NCBI GenBank assembly: GCA_963749825.1
Contig: CAVVOI010000009.1
Span: 682,001 to 746,000, forward strand
DNA: 64,000 nt
Direction of reading: 5' to 3'
From: UBA11865 sp963749825
GTDB lineage: Bacteria > Chloroflexota > Anaerolineae > Promineifilales > Promineifilaceae
Shown here one piece after another: positions 26,250 to 35,106 of this stretch (the stretch's first letter is position 1; each line of letters opens with the position of its first letter). The notes under the pieces were generated by a model. That model worked only from the letters and a program-made list of their open reading frames with translations, was not told the DNA's origin and did no database searches. The position numbers and the translations under genes are program-made.

Positions 26250-26617
26250 AAATGAACGACTGCGAATCGGAATAGTATCTTCCAAAGCGAGTCATAGAGA
26301 GCTTTCCAATTGCTGAAAGGGTAGCGACAGCGCCGGAAGTGAATGGGCCGAGGAGTTGTTCGGGTGAAAAGTAATTGTAATCATTTGCTGATTAGCCCGA
26401 ATCGGAGATGCCACCGTTATCAGGGCATAGGACTCGCATCATTTTTGTAACTGATTAGTTGCGGGTCTGAAATAAGTGAGGCTGGCTTCACCAATCACGG
26501 CGCTATCACAGGCGTCTTCTTTTTTTCCAGCCTAACATGGGTGGCACCGCGGGAGATTTGAAACTCTCGTCCCTGTTGACCAAGTTGAGTTTTGGTTACC
26601 AAGGACGAGAGTTTTTT
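26250..26617 (+). promoter_or_regulatory. T-box riboswitch (tRNA-Trp responsive)
   Basis: The core TGGGTGGCACCGCG at 26538-26551 is the T-box sequence. Stem I closes by AACGACT (26255-26261) with AGTTGTT (26354-26360). The specifier loop has AGTA (26274-26277) opposite GAA, followed by TGG at 26344-26346, a Trp codon. The acceptor-binding UGGC (26542-26545) needs a discriminator G, which is usual for bacterial tRNA-Trp. An AGAGAGC segment with GCTGAAAG in stem I is also typical. Uncharged tRNA-Trp should stabilise the antiterminator and allow transcription into trpE, trpS, trpG and later genes. Confidence 0.93.
26563..26617 (+). terminator. T-box regulated terminator
   Basis: ACTCTCGTCC (26563-26572) pairs with GGACGAGAGT (26603-26612), followed by six T residues. 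The 5' strand can instead pair with the T-box GGGA region to form the antiterminator, as expected for transcriptional T-box control. Confidence 0.9.
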
Positions 26618-26734
26618 GCTTTTTTTGACCGCTGCGAAACTTGTAGGTTGGAAATAACCTAGTTTTTTGCAGACGTCTGTCCAGCGAGCGCTCAAACAGG
26701 TATAGAGGCTTCGTGACTCTAGATGGAGAGAAGT

Positions 26735-28300
26735 ATGGACGATACAATGAGACATCGAAAGAGATTAATTTATCAGCCAGAATTGGCACAGTTCCGGGAA
26801 TTAGCTTCTGGAGAGACGAATTTAATACCAGTATATCGAGTCTTTCCGGCCGATTTGGAAACACCTGTAACAGTTTACATAAAGTTACTAGATTCCCTGG
26901 GAGCATCGTTTCTTTTGGAATCTGTTGAAGGCGGCGAACAAGTAGGTCGTTACTCATTCGTCGGGGTAGATCCCCGGGGCGTTGTGACGTTGCAGGGGGA
27001 TGAAGTGACTCAAAGTTCTGACCCCTACTTCTCAGATACAGTCACCCAAAGACGGAAGCTAGATGAAGGTGAAGATATTCTTCATGTGCTCAAGAATGAG
27101 TTGGAGAAGTTTCGGCCGGCCGATGTTACGGGTCTGCCTCGGTTCAGTGGGGGTGCAGTTGGTTACTTAGGCTATGATGTCGTTCGCTATTTTGAGCAAC
27201 TGCCGGAGACGGCCGAAGCTGTCTTGACGATACCTGACGCAGTTTTCCTACTAGCCGATACCCTTGTCATATTCGATCATGCCCGGCATCAGCTGATGAT
27301 CCTGGCAAATGCATTCCTAAATGGTGCGGAAGAAAACGATCCGGATCAAGCCTATGTGGACGCCATTCAGCGGATTGAGCGAGTTAGCGAGCGGCTGTTA
27401 CGGCCGCTGCCGGCAATTCCCAGAAGACGCTATCAGAACCAGCCAGGTCAAAGGCCAAATTCTATTTCAGCCAACAAGAGCCAGGCTTCTTTCGAGGATA
27501 TGGTTAATCAGGCCAAAGAGCATATTGCTGCCGGCGATATTTTCCAGGTCGTTTTGAGCCAAAGATTGAGCCGCAAGACCGATGCCCATCCTTTTGCGAT
27601 TTACCGTGCATTGCGCATGTTAAATCCCTCGCCTTATATGTTCTATTTCGATTTTGGCCCGTTGGGTTTCCAAGTGATCGGCGCTTCACCGGAGATGCAT
27701 GTCCGGTTGGAGGATGGGGTTGCCAATGTACGGCCAATCGCCGGAACCCGCTGGCGGGGAAAGACGGAAAGCGAAGATTTGGCCTTGGAGAAAGAGTTGC
27801 TAGAAGATGAAAAAGAGCGCGCTGAGCATGTCATGCTGGTCGATTTGGGCCGGAATGATCTCGGTCGTGTGAGCGAATATGGCTCGGTCCAGGTACGGGA
27901 TTTGATGGTTGTCGAGCGTTATAGCCACGTCATGCATATCGTCAGCCATGTGGAAGGTCAGATTAGCCCCCAGATGGATGCCTTTGACCTCATGCGAGCA
28001 ACATTTCCGGCCGGAACGGTGAGCGGCGCTCCAAAGGTTCGAGCCATGGAAATAATCGAGGCGTTAGAAGAGGAACGCCGCGCCCTTTATGCAGGCGCCG
28101 TGGGCTATTTTAGCCATGATGGCAGCATGGATACTTGCATCGCCATCAGGACCATGCTCGTTCAAGACGATGTCGTTCATGTGCAGGCAGGCGCAGGTAT
28201 CGTTGCCGACAGCGACCCGAAACGTGAGTATGACGAGTGCCTGAATAAGGCTCAAGCTCTGATGGTCTCCGTGGAACAAGCCGAAGCCGGGTTGTTGTAA
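26735..28300 (+). CDS. trpE: anthranilate synthase component I
   Basis: TrpE makes anthranilate from chorismate and ammonia supplied by TrpG, the first committed step to tryptophan. I choose ATG 26735, six or so bases after GGAGAG, rather than ATG 26723, giving 521 residues. The N-terminal 'LLESVEGGEQVGRYSF' is the tryptophan feedback-inhibition motif. Catalytic blocks include 'GDIFQVVLSQRL', 'IGASPEM', 'PIAGTRWRG', 'MLVDLGRNDLGRV' and 'FPAGTVSGAPKVRAMEII'. It is the first gene after the Trp T-box and heads the operon. Confidence 0.96.
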   Translation: MDDTMRHRKRLIYQPELAQFRELASGETNLIPVYRVFPADLETPVTVYIKLLDSLGASFLLESVEGGEQVGRYSFVGVDPRGVVTLQGDEVTQSSDPYFSDTVTQRRKLDEGEDILHVLKNELEKFRPADVTGLPRFSGGAVGYLGYDVVRYFEQLPETAEAVLTIPDAVFLLADTLVIFDHARHQLMILANAFLNGAEENDPDQAYVDAIQRIERVSERLLRPLPAIPRRRYQNQPGQRPNSISANKSQASFEDMVNQAKEHIAAGDIFQVVLSQRLSRKTDAHPFAIYRALRMLNPSPYMFYFDFGPLGFQVIGASPEMHVRLEDGVANVRPIAGTRWRGKTESEDLALEKELLEDEKERAEHVMLVDLGRNDLGRVSEYGSVQVRDLMVVERYSHVMHIVSHVEGQISPQMDAFDLMRATFPAGTVSGAPKVRAMEIIEALEEERRALYAGAVGYFSHDGSMDTCIAIRTMLVQDDVVHVQAGAGIVADSDPKREYDECLNKAQALMVSVEQAEAGLL

Positions 28301-28329
28301 CAGGCGCAAACAATATAGGAGTGACTATT

Positions 28330-29391
28330 ATGGAAAAGAAGAGACTTTTGACAGGGGACCGGCCGACCGGGAAATTGCATCTTGGGCATTATGTCGGCAG
28401 CATTGCCAATCGCGTGAAGCTACAAGACCAATATGATTGTTTCTTCATCATCGCCGATTTGCATATGTTGACCACTAAAAACACACGCGAAGATATCGAT
28501 GCTATCCGGACAAACGCCGTTGAAATGGTCATTGACTATCTGTCCTGTGGGATCGATCCGGCCAAGAGCACTATCTATCTTCAAAGCGCGGTTCGGGCAG
28601 TGTATGAAATAAATCTCATTTTCGAGATGCTCGTTTCTGTACCCAGATTGAGCCGGCTACCGTCTCTTAAGGATATGGCCAGAGCAGCCGATCTGACTGA
28701 AATGCCGTTTGGTTTATTAGGCTATCCTGTCTTACAGGCTGCGGATATCATTACCCCACGAGCCCATCTCGTCCCTGTGGGGAAGGATAACGAAGCGCAT
28801 GTGGAAATTACTCGTGAATTAGCTCGCCGCTTCAACTTTTTATACGGAGAGACCTTGCCGGTGCCGGATGTGATGATCGGCGATGTTCCCACACTTGTAG
28901 GCACCGATGGTCAGGGAAAAATGAGTAAGAGTTTGGGAAATGCGATCCTGTTAAGTGATGATGCCAAGACGGTTCGGAAAAAAGTACACGGCATGTATAC
29001 AGATCCCAAAAGGATAAGTGCAGATATTCCCGGTACCGTGGAGGGAAATCCAGTATTTATCTACCATGACGTATTTAATCCTGACAAGGCTGAAGTTGAG
29101 GATCTAAAAACGCGGTATCGTCAGGGCGAAGTCGGGGATGTGGAAGTCAAAGACAAATTGACTGCCGCTATCAACAATTTCCTTGATCCAATTCGGGAAA
29201 GACGCGCTGCCATCGAGGCTGACCGAGGTTTCCCTGAACAGGTCCTTTATGAAGGGACGATCTATGCTTCGCAAGTCGCCGATGAAACGGTGATGATGAT
29301 GAAAAAAGCCATGGGCTTAACAGGTGTCTGGAACAAGATCAGCCGCAAAGGCAGGGACAGAATTAAGAAATTGGAGCAAGCTGCAGAGTAA
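28330..29391 (+). CDS. trpS: tryptophanyl-tRNA synthetase
   Basis: TrpS charges tRNA-Trp. ATG 28330 lies 8 bases after AGGAG; the GTG at 28321 overlaps that site and is less likely. The product is 353 residues, normal for bacterial TrpS. 'GDRPTGKLHLGHYVGS' contains the HIGH-type motif, and 'GQGKMSKSLGN' the KMSKS loop. Its place between trpE and trpG makes charging of tRNA-Trp part of the same T-box response as tryptophan synthesis. The gap to trpE is about 30 bases. Confidence 0.97.
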   Translation: MEKKRLLTGDRPTGKLHLGHYVGSIANRVKLQDQYDCFFIIADLHMLTTKNTREDIDAIRTNAVEMVIDYLSCGIDPAKSTIYLQSAVRAVYEINLIFEMLVSVPRLSRLPSLKDMARAADLTEMPFGLLGYPVLQAADIITPRAHLVPVGKDNEAHVEITRELARRFNFLYGETLPVPDVMIGDVPTLVGTDGQGKMSKSLGNAILLSDDAKTVRKKVHGMYTDPKRISADIPGTVEGNPVFIYHDVFNPDKAEVEDLKTRYRQGEVGDVEVKDKLTAAINNFLDPIRERRAAIEADRGFPEQVLYEGTIYASQVADETVMMMKKAMGLTGVWNKISRKGRDRIKKLEQAAE

Positions 29392-29406
29392 TCGTCGGAG
29401 ATCGAT

Positions 29407-29970
29407 ATGATTGTGATGATTGATAATTACGACTCGTTTACCTATAACCTCGTTCAGTATTTGGGTGAGCTTGGGGCTCAAATTAAAGTCTTTCGAAATG
29501 ACCAGGTAACGGTTGATGAAATTAAGTCTTTGTCTCCCGATCAGATAGTAATCAGCCCGGGTCCGGGAACGCCGCAGGATGGCGGCGTTTCGATAGATGT
29601 AATCAAAGCTATCGGTCCAACAATACCAATCATGGGCGTATGTCTGGGCCATCAATGTATTGGCTATGCTTTCGGGGGCAAGGTAAGCCGCGCGCCACGC
29701 CTGATGCATGGCAAGGTTTCATCGGTTTACCACAATGGAAAAGGGACGTTCAATGGGGTCCCAAGTCCATTTACAGCGACCAGATATCATTCCCTGATCG
29801 TCGAAGAGCCCCTGCCAGATTGCCTGGAGGTGACGGCATTTACCAGAGATGGAGAGATAATGGGTCTCCGTCACAAAGAGTACCCGGTTGTCGGCGTCCA
29901 GTTTCATCCGGAGAGCATATTGACTGAACACGGTAAAAGAATTTTGCGTAATTTCCTTGAAGGAAGGTAA
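29407..29970 (+). CDS. trpG: anthranilate synthase component II (glutamine amidotransferase)
   Basis: TrpG hydrolyses glutamine and channels ammonia to TrpE. The 187 residues show 'MIDNYDSFTYNLVQYL', the oxyanion region 'SPGPGTPQDGG', the nucleophile block 'MGVCLGHQCIGYAFGG' with its catalytic Cys, and the His-Glu pair in 'GVQFHPESILTEHG'. ATG 29407 follows CGGAG at a good distance. It lies 15 bases after trpS. It could also serve aminodeoxychorismate synthase (PabA), since one subunit often does both, but the trp context favours TrpG. Confidence 0.95.
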   Translation: MIVMIDNYDSFTYNLVQYLGELGAQIKVFRNDQVTVDEIKSLSPDQIVISPGPGTPQDGGVSIDVIKAIGPTIPIMGVCLGHQCIGYAFGGKVSRAPRLMHGKVSSVYHNGKGTFNGVPSPFTATRYHSLIVEEPLPDCLEVTAFTRDGEIMGLRHKEYPVVGVQFHPESILTEHGKRILRNFLEGR

Positions 29971-30231
29971 TTCATCTTCAGGGCTTGGTATTAACAAATA
30001 TATAAAGAAACTTTTCAAGGAATGACAAAAATAGTCTTTGCTTGAACAATATCATGAAGATGGGCCTTGTGCACAGAAATTGTTAATAGAGGTTCCGATT
30101 TATGATGTCGATATAGAAGTTTGTTGACTTCATCCAGCATATTACTAAACGAGGTGAAGTTGAGTCGCCACTAACTGGGATTTCAACTATTAAACGGATA
30201 GCTTGACTGATAATTTAAACGGAGAAAGTGA

Positions 30232-33144
30232 ATGACTGCCAATCATGGCTTCGAACTAGTCAAAGAAGAAACGATACGCGAGATCAATACCGAAGCGCGT
30301 CTATACCGGCATATCAAATCGGGAGCTGAGTTATTGTCGCTAAGCAACGACGATGAGAATAAAGTTTTTGGCATTACCTTTAGGACGCCTCCTCCGGATT
30401 CCACAGGTATTGCCCATATCATGGAACACTCCGTCCTGGGAGGTTCTCGTAAGTACCAGGTTAAAGAACCCTTTCTCGAATTGCTAAAGGGCTCATTGAA
30501 TACCTTCTTGAATGCTTTTACATCTTCGGATTGGACGACGTATCCCGTAGCTAGCACCAATTTGCAGGATTTTTACAATCTAGTGGATGTCTATCTAGAT
30601 GCAGTTTTTTATCCGTTGATCACGCAGCATCATTTGGATCAAGAAGGTTGGCACTATGAATTGGAAAAACCAGGAGATCCCTTGACATACAAGGGCGTCG
30701 TATTTAACGAAATGAAAGGCGCCTATTCATCCCCTGATAGTGTCTTTGCCCGTTTCAACCAACGCTCATTATTTAGGGATCACGTTTATGGTTTGGATTC
30801 GGGCGGTGATCCGGCATATATACCAGAATTGACTTACGAACAATTTATAGGTTTTCATGAACTTTACTACCATCCTGCCAATTCGCGGATCTTCTTTTAC
30901 GGAGATGATGACGTCGAAGAAAGGCTGAGGATTCTCGACAATTATTTGAATGCGTTCGATTCCGCACCTATCGACTCTGCAATACCACTTGCGCCTAGAT
31001 ATACGGAGCCAGTGGAATCTATTCATTCATATGTTGTTGACCGGGATTCAGATGATATTCAAAAAGGGCGGGTACAGGTTAATTGGTTATTGGTTGATAA
31101 GTCTGATCCGACTCTGACCATGGCGCTAAACATCCTATCTTTTGCGCTGGTTAGCATACCGGCATCTCCCCTCAGAAAGAATCTGATCGATTCGGGTTTG
31201 GGTGATGATATCACCGGGGGAGGGCTTTCCGGTCACTTGCGTGAAATGACTTTTGGAATTGGTCTAAAAGGGATTGATATAAATAGTGCACCAAGAGTTG
31301 TAGAAATCATACTTGAAACCCTTGGCCAACTAGCACGAGATGGTCTTGAACCAGATATGGTCGAAGCGGCCGTCAACAGCATCGAATTCCAATTGAGGGA
31401 GAACAATACCGGCCGTTTCCCGAGAGGCCTAAGTTTGATGTTAGGAGCCATGGGTACCTGGCTCTACGATGGTGATCCATTGTCATTGTTAAAGTATGAA
31501 GCACCGCTAGCGGCTGTGAAGGAAGAGCTAAAGCAAAATCCAAGTTACTTATCGGACCTCATTCAGGTAAATCTACTAGACAATCCGCATCGCACCACAG
31601 TAATTCTTAAACCAGATCCTGAGTTGGGTCAAAAACTCATTGAGGAGGAGCAACAGAAATTAAGCGCCATTCAATCCGGATTAGGTGACGATGAAATCGA
31701 GGCCATTATCGACAATACTTTAGCTCTGAAAAAGCTCCAAGAAACGCCAGATTCCCCCGAGGCTTTGGCGAAGATCCCAACCTTGACTTTAGCCGATCTA
31801 GATAGGGATAGTAAAGAGATTCCGATCGAAGTGGAGCCATTTGATGGTGGCGAGATCCTATTCCACAATCTCTTCACCAATGGCATCGTCTATCTGGATG
31901 CCGCTTTCGATCTGCATTCACTGCCAGTAGAACTCTTACCTTATGTTAACTTATTTGGAAGTTCGCTGACGGGAATGGGTACAAAGTCTTTGGATTATGT
32001 AAAATTAACTCAGCGAATCGGCCAAAAAACCGGTGGAATTTGGCATTCAACGTTTACTTCGGCTAGCCATGATCGGCAGTCGAATCCTGCCCGACTTCTC
32101 TTGCGGGGTAAGGCCACGATGAGCCAGGTTCGAGAACTATTGGCTATCTTTGAAGATGTATTGACAAACATAAAGCTTGACAATAGGGAAAGATTTCGCC
32201 AAATAGTATTGGAAGCCAAAGCGGGTGAGGAAGCAGGCCTGCTTCAAATGGGTCATATCGTCGTCGCCAATCGCCTGGCATCTCAATATAACGTGGCAGA
32301 TTGGGTGGCCGAGCAAATGGACGGCGTCGCGTATCTGGCATTCTTAAACCGGCTAGTGGAAGAGATAGAAAATGATTGGCCATCAGTCTATCAAAACTTA
32401 GAAGCCGTGAGATCGGCGTTGATCAATCGCCGGGCTATGCTCCTGAATGTTACTGTCGATAGTGAAAATTATGGTCAGCTCAGACCGATTCTGAAGGAGT
32501 TCATCACAACTTTGCCCGCGAAAAAGGGTCCGAAGCATGACTGGGATGTGGATTTAAGACCCATTAACGAAGGGCTGACGATTCCAGCCCGCGTGAATTA
32601 TGTCGGAAAAGGCGCCAATCTATATGATTTGGGGTATAGGCTCAATGGCTCTGTATCGGTCATTAACAAATACCTGCGCACAAGCTGGCTCTGGGAAAAG
32701 ATCCGTGTGCAAGGTGGTGCTTATGGTGGCGGCTGCCGGTTCGATCGTTACTCCGGCACATTCACCTTCTATTCGTATCGTGATCCTAACCTTGTGTCAA
32801 CTATTGAGAATTACGATAGAACGGCCGATTTTCTGCGTACCTTCGAATTGTCCGATGATGAGTTGACGAAAGCGATTATCGGCGCGATCGGGGAAATTGA
32901 TTCATACCAGTTACCGGATGCGAAGGGATATTCTTCGATGTTACGCCATTTGATTGGATTAACCGAAGAAGATCGACAGAAATACCGGGATGAAGTTCTA
33001 TCTACTACTGTTGCTGATTTTCGGGCCTTTGCTGATGTGATTGAAGGAGTCAGTCGTACCGGGAGCGTCGTCGTATTGGGTTCAGCTGAAAGTATCGTCG
33101 ATGCCAATGATGACAGCTGGCTCGAAGTCAAGAAGGTGTTGTAG
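30232..33144 (+). CDS. M16C metalloprotease, presequence protease (PreP)-like
   Basis: The 970-residue protein is a complete four-domain M16C peptidase. The inverted zinc motif is 'HIMEH' (His62, Glu65, His66). The second half holds the usual 'GGAYGGGC' and 'YSYRDPNLVSTIENYDRT' blocks. PreP-type enzymes form a closed clamshell and degrade peptides of roughly 10-65 residues. No signal peptide is visible, so it is cytoplasmic. Start: CGGAGAAAG then ATG 30232. It sits between trpG and trpD, with 261 bases before it and only five bases before trpD, so it is co-transcribed with trpD and trpC. A link to tryptophan supply is unexplained. Confidence 0.93.
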   Translation: MTANHGFELVKEETIREINTEARLYRHIKSGAELLSLSNDDENKVFGITFRTPPPDSTGIAHIMEHSVLGGSRKYQVKEPFLELLKGSLNTFLNAFTSSDWTTYPVASTNLQDFYNLVDVYLDAVFYPLITQHHLDQEGWHYELEKPGDPLTYKGVVFNEMKGAYSSPDSVFARFNQRSLFRDHVYGLDSGGDPAYIPELTYEQFIGFHELYYHPANSRIFFYGDDDVEERLRILDNYLNAFDSAPIDSAIPLAPRYTEPVESIHSYVVDRDSDDIQKGRVQVNWLLVDKSDPTLTMALNILSFALVSIPASPLRKNLIDSGLGDDITGGGLSGHLREMTFGIGLKGIDINSAPRVVEIILETLGQLARDGLEPDMVEAAVNSIEFQLRENNTGRFPRGLSLMLGAMGTWLYDGDPLSLLKYEAPLAAVKEELKQNPSYLSDLIQVNLLDNPHRTTVILKPDPELGQKLIEEEQQKLSAIQSGLGDDEIEAIIDNTLALKKLQETPDSPEALAKIPTLTLADLDRDSKEIPIEVEPFDGGEILFHNLFTNGIVYLDAAFDLHSLPVELLPYVNLFGSSLTGMGTKSLDYVKLTQRIGQKTGGIWHSTFTSASHDRQSNPARLLLRGKATMSQVRELLAIFEDVLTNIKLDNRERFRQIVLEAKAGEEAGLLQMGHIVVANRLASQYNVADWVAEQMDGVAYLAFLNRLVEEIENDWPSVYQNLEAVRSALINRRAMLLNVTVDSENYGQLRPILKEFITTLPAKKGPKHDWDVDLRPINEGLTIPARVNYVGKGANLYDLGYRLNGSVSVINKYLRTSWLWEKIRVQGGAYGGGCRFDRYSGTFTFYSYRDPNLVSTIENYDRTADFLRTFELSDDELTKAIIGAIGEIDSYQLPDAKGYSSMLRHLIGLTEEDRQKYRDEVLSTTVADFRAFADVIEGVSRTGSVVVLGSAESIVDANDDSWLEVKKVL

Positions 33145-33149
33145 AAAAG

Positions 33150-34175
33150 ATGACTATACAAGCCGCAATCGCTCAAGTTATCAACGGCCGCGATCTGGAT
33201 ATCGACCAGGCTGAAGCGGCGATGAATACTATCATGGAAGGGGAGGCAACCTCTGCTCAAATCGGGAGCTACTTAACAGCGCTGCGCATGAAGGGGGAGA
33301 CGAGCGATGAAATTGCCGGTAGCGCCAAGTCAATGCTAAACCATGTCATCCGTGTTGAGGTGGATTTAGATCCTGGGATGATGATGATCGATACTTGTGG
33401 CACAGGAGGCGATGGCAAAAATACTTTTAATATTTCCACCACGGCCGCCTTCGTCGTCGCCGGATATGGCATAAAAGTAGCAAAACATGGAAATAGGGCT
33501 GCCAGTAGCAAGAGTGGGTCGGCCGACGTGCTCATGGCGCTTGGTGGAAACCTCGATCTAACGCCTGAGCAGGTGGCTGAGTGTCTGGATGAAGTGGGCA
33601 TAGGCTTCTTATATGCGATCAATCACCATCCGGCGATGCGTTATGCCGTGGGACCGCGTCGTGAAATTGCTTTACGTACGATTTTTAATTTGCTAGGACC
33701 ATTGACCAACCCGGCCGGCGCTACCCATCAGCTTATTGGGGTTTACGATCCCAACTTAACAGCTCCACTGGCGGAGGTGCTTGGTGCACTTGGCCGAGAA
33801 GGGGCTTTTGTCGTTCATGGCGCTGACGGCTTAGATGAATTATCTACCACCGGACCTAATCGGGTCAGCCAGTACGATGGAAAGGATGTGACAACGTTTG
33901 AGCTCGATCCACAGGAATTGGGCATAGCGCCTGCTAAGCTGGAAGATCTCAAGGGCGACACACCAGCAGAGAATGCCCGGATTACTTGGGATATCCTAGC
34001 CGGTCATGATAAGGGACCACGTCGAGATATCGTGATACTTAATGCGGCCGGTGCTTTGTGTTTGGAGATCAAAGATTGGAATGTGGCTTTGACCCGGGCG
34101 AGAGATTCGATCGATAGTGGGGCTGCTTTGAAAACCTTAGAAACCTGGATCGCGAAGACCCAAAGTTTTTCTTAA
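33150..34175 (+). CDS. trpD: anthranilate phosphoribosyltransferase
   Basis: TrpD joins anthranilate to phosphoribosyl pyrophosphate. The 341-residue length is normal. 'DTCGTGGDGKNTFNIST' is the PRPP-binding glycine loop; 'KHGNRAASSKSGSADVLMAL' and 'GPLTNPAGATHQLIGVY' complete the site. The ATG at 33150 lies five bases past the stop of the PreP-like gene, indicating coupling. Its Shine-Dalgarno signal (AAAAG) is weak, which fits translation by re-initiation. Confidence 0.96.
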   Translation: MTIQAAIAQVINGRDLDIDQAEAAMNTIMEGEATSAQIGSYLTALRMKGETSDEIAGSAKSMLNHVIRVEVDLDPGMMMIDTCGTGGDGKNTFNISTTAAFVVAGYGIKVAKHGNRAASSKSGSADVLMALGGNLDLTPEQVAECLDEVGIGFLYAINHHPAMRYAVGPRREIALRTIFNLLGPLTNPAGATHQLIGVYDPNLTAPLAEVLGALGREGAFVVHGADGLDELSTTGPNRVSQYDGKDVTTFELDPQELGIAPAKLEDLKGDTPAENARITWDILAGHDKGPRRDIVILNAAGALCLEIKDWNVALTRARDSIDSGAALKTLETWIAKTQSFS

Positions 34176-34213
34176 TTTTCGACAACCTGAAGTATGTTTA
34201 AATTGATTATCCT

Positions 34214-35065
34214 ATGAGTGTATCGAATAAATCTAAACGCCGCGGCACTATACTAGATGAGATCATGCGATATCATCGTGAGCAATTGCCCAAAAAAATG
34301 CGGGCGGTACCTCTGGCAACTCTGCGAGCGTTATCGAACGTTGCACCAACAACAATCGACTTCTTTGCGGCATTGAAAAAGCCTGGCGTTTCCCTCATCG
34401 CTGAGTGTAAAAAAGCTTCGCCAAGCAAAGGGTTATTGGTGCCGAAATATGATCCCGTTGCTCTAGCCTCAATTTACGCCGAAGCCGGCGCAAGCTCGAT
34501 ATCGGTTCTAACCGATAGTCGTTACTTTCAAGGTTCACTTGACGATTTAACTGACGTTAAGGAGTTTCTGATCAATGGTGGAAGATCAGCTAAGGAGATA
34601 ACGAAAGGCATACCGGTACTACGAAAGGACTTCATATTTCATCCATATCAGCTTTACGAGTCTCGTGCGGCAGGAGCTGATGCTATCCTACTAATCGCCA
34701 GTGTCCTGGATGGCGGTGAGCTGAAGAGCCTAATTAACTTGACCAAAGATCTGGGAATGCAATCCCTGGTAGAAGTTCATACTGAAGAGGAATTGGATCG
34801 GGCTTTGGCTCTTGCTCCGCAGGTCATTGGCATCAATAATCGCAATTTACAGACCTTTGAAGTTGATTTTGAAAATACCGTTCGCTTACGTCAAGGGATA
34901 CCGGCTGGTGTTGCCGTTGTCGGCGAGAGTGGGATTCGAACGACCGGTGATGTAAGGCGAATGGTCGAGATTGGCGTTGATGCAATCCTCGTGGGAGAGA
35001 CCCTGGTCAAGAGCCGGAACGTTAGGGAGACCGTAAAATCTCTGGTTAGTGCCGGGAGGATTTGA
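34214..35065 (+). CDS. trpC: indole-3-glycerol phosphate synthase
   Basis: TrpC cyclises CdRP to indole-3-glycerol phosphate. The 283-residue TIM barrel shows 'LIAECKKASPSKG' with the catalytic Lys, 'VLRKDFIFHPYQLYESRAAG', 'GINNRNLQTFEVD' and 'VGESGIRTTGDVRRM'. It is the last gene of the visible trp operon. trpF, trpB and trpA are not present in the window. The next gene is convergent, with a 41-base gap and no visible terminator. Confidence 0.96.
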   Translation: MSVSNKSKRRGTILDEIMRYHREQLPKKMRAVPLATLRALSNVAPTTIDFFAALKKPGVSLIAECKKASPSKGLLVPKYDPVALASIYAEAGASSISVLTDSRYFQGSLDDLTDVKEFLINGGRSAKEITKGIPVLRKDFIFHPYQLYESRAAGADAILLIASVLDGGELKSLINLTKDLGMQSLVEVHTEEELDRALALAPQVIGINNRNLQTFEVDFENTVRLRQGIPAGVAVVGESGIRTTGDVRRMVEIGVDAILVGETLVKSRNVRETVKSLVSAGRI

Positions 35066-35106
35066 GTTTCTTCAAATTCTTAAAGTAGAAGCTTGTCTAT
35101 CGAAAT

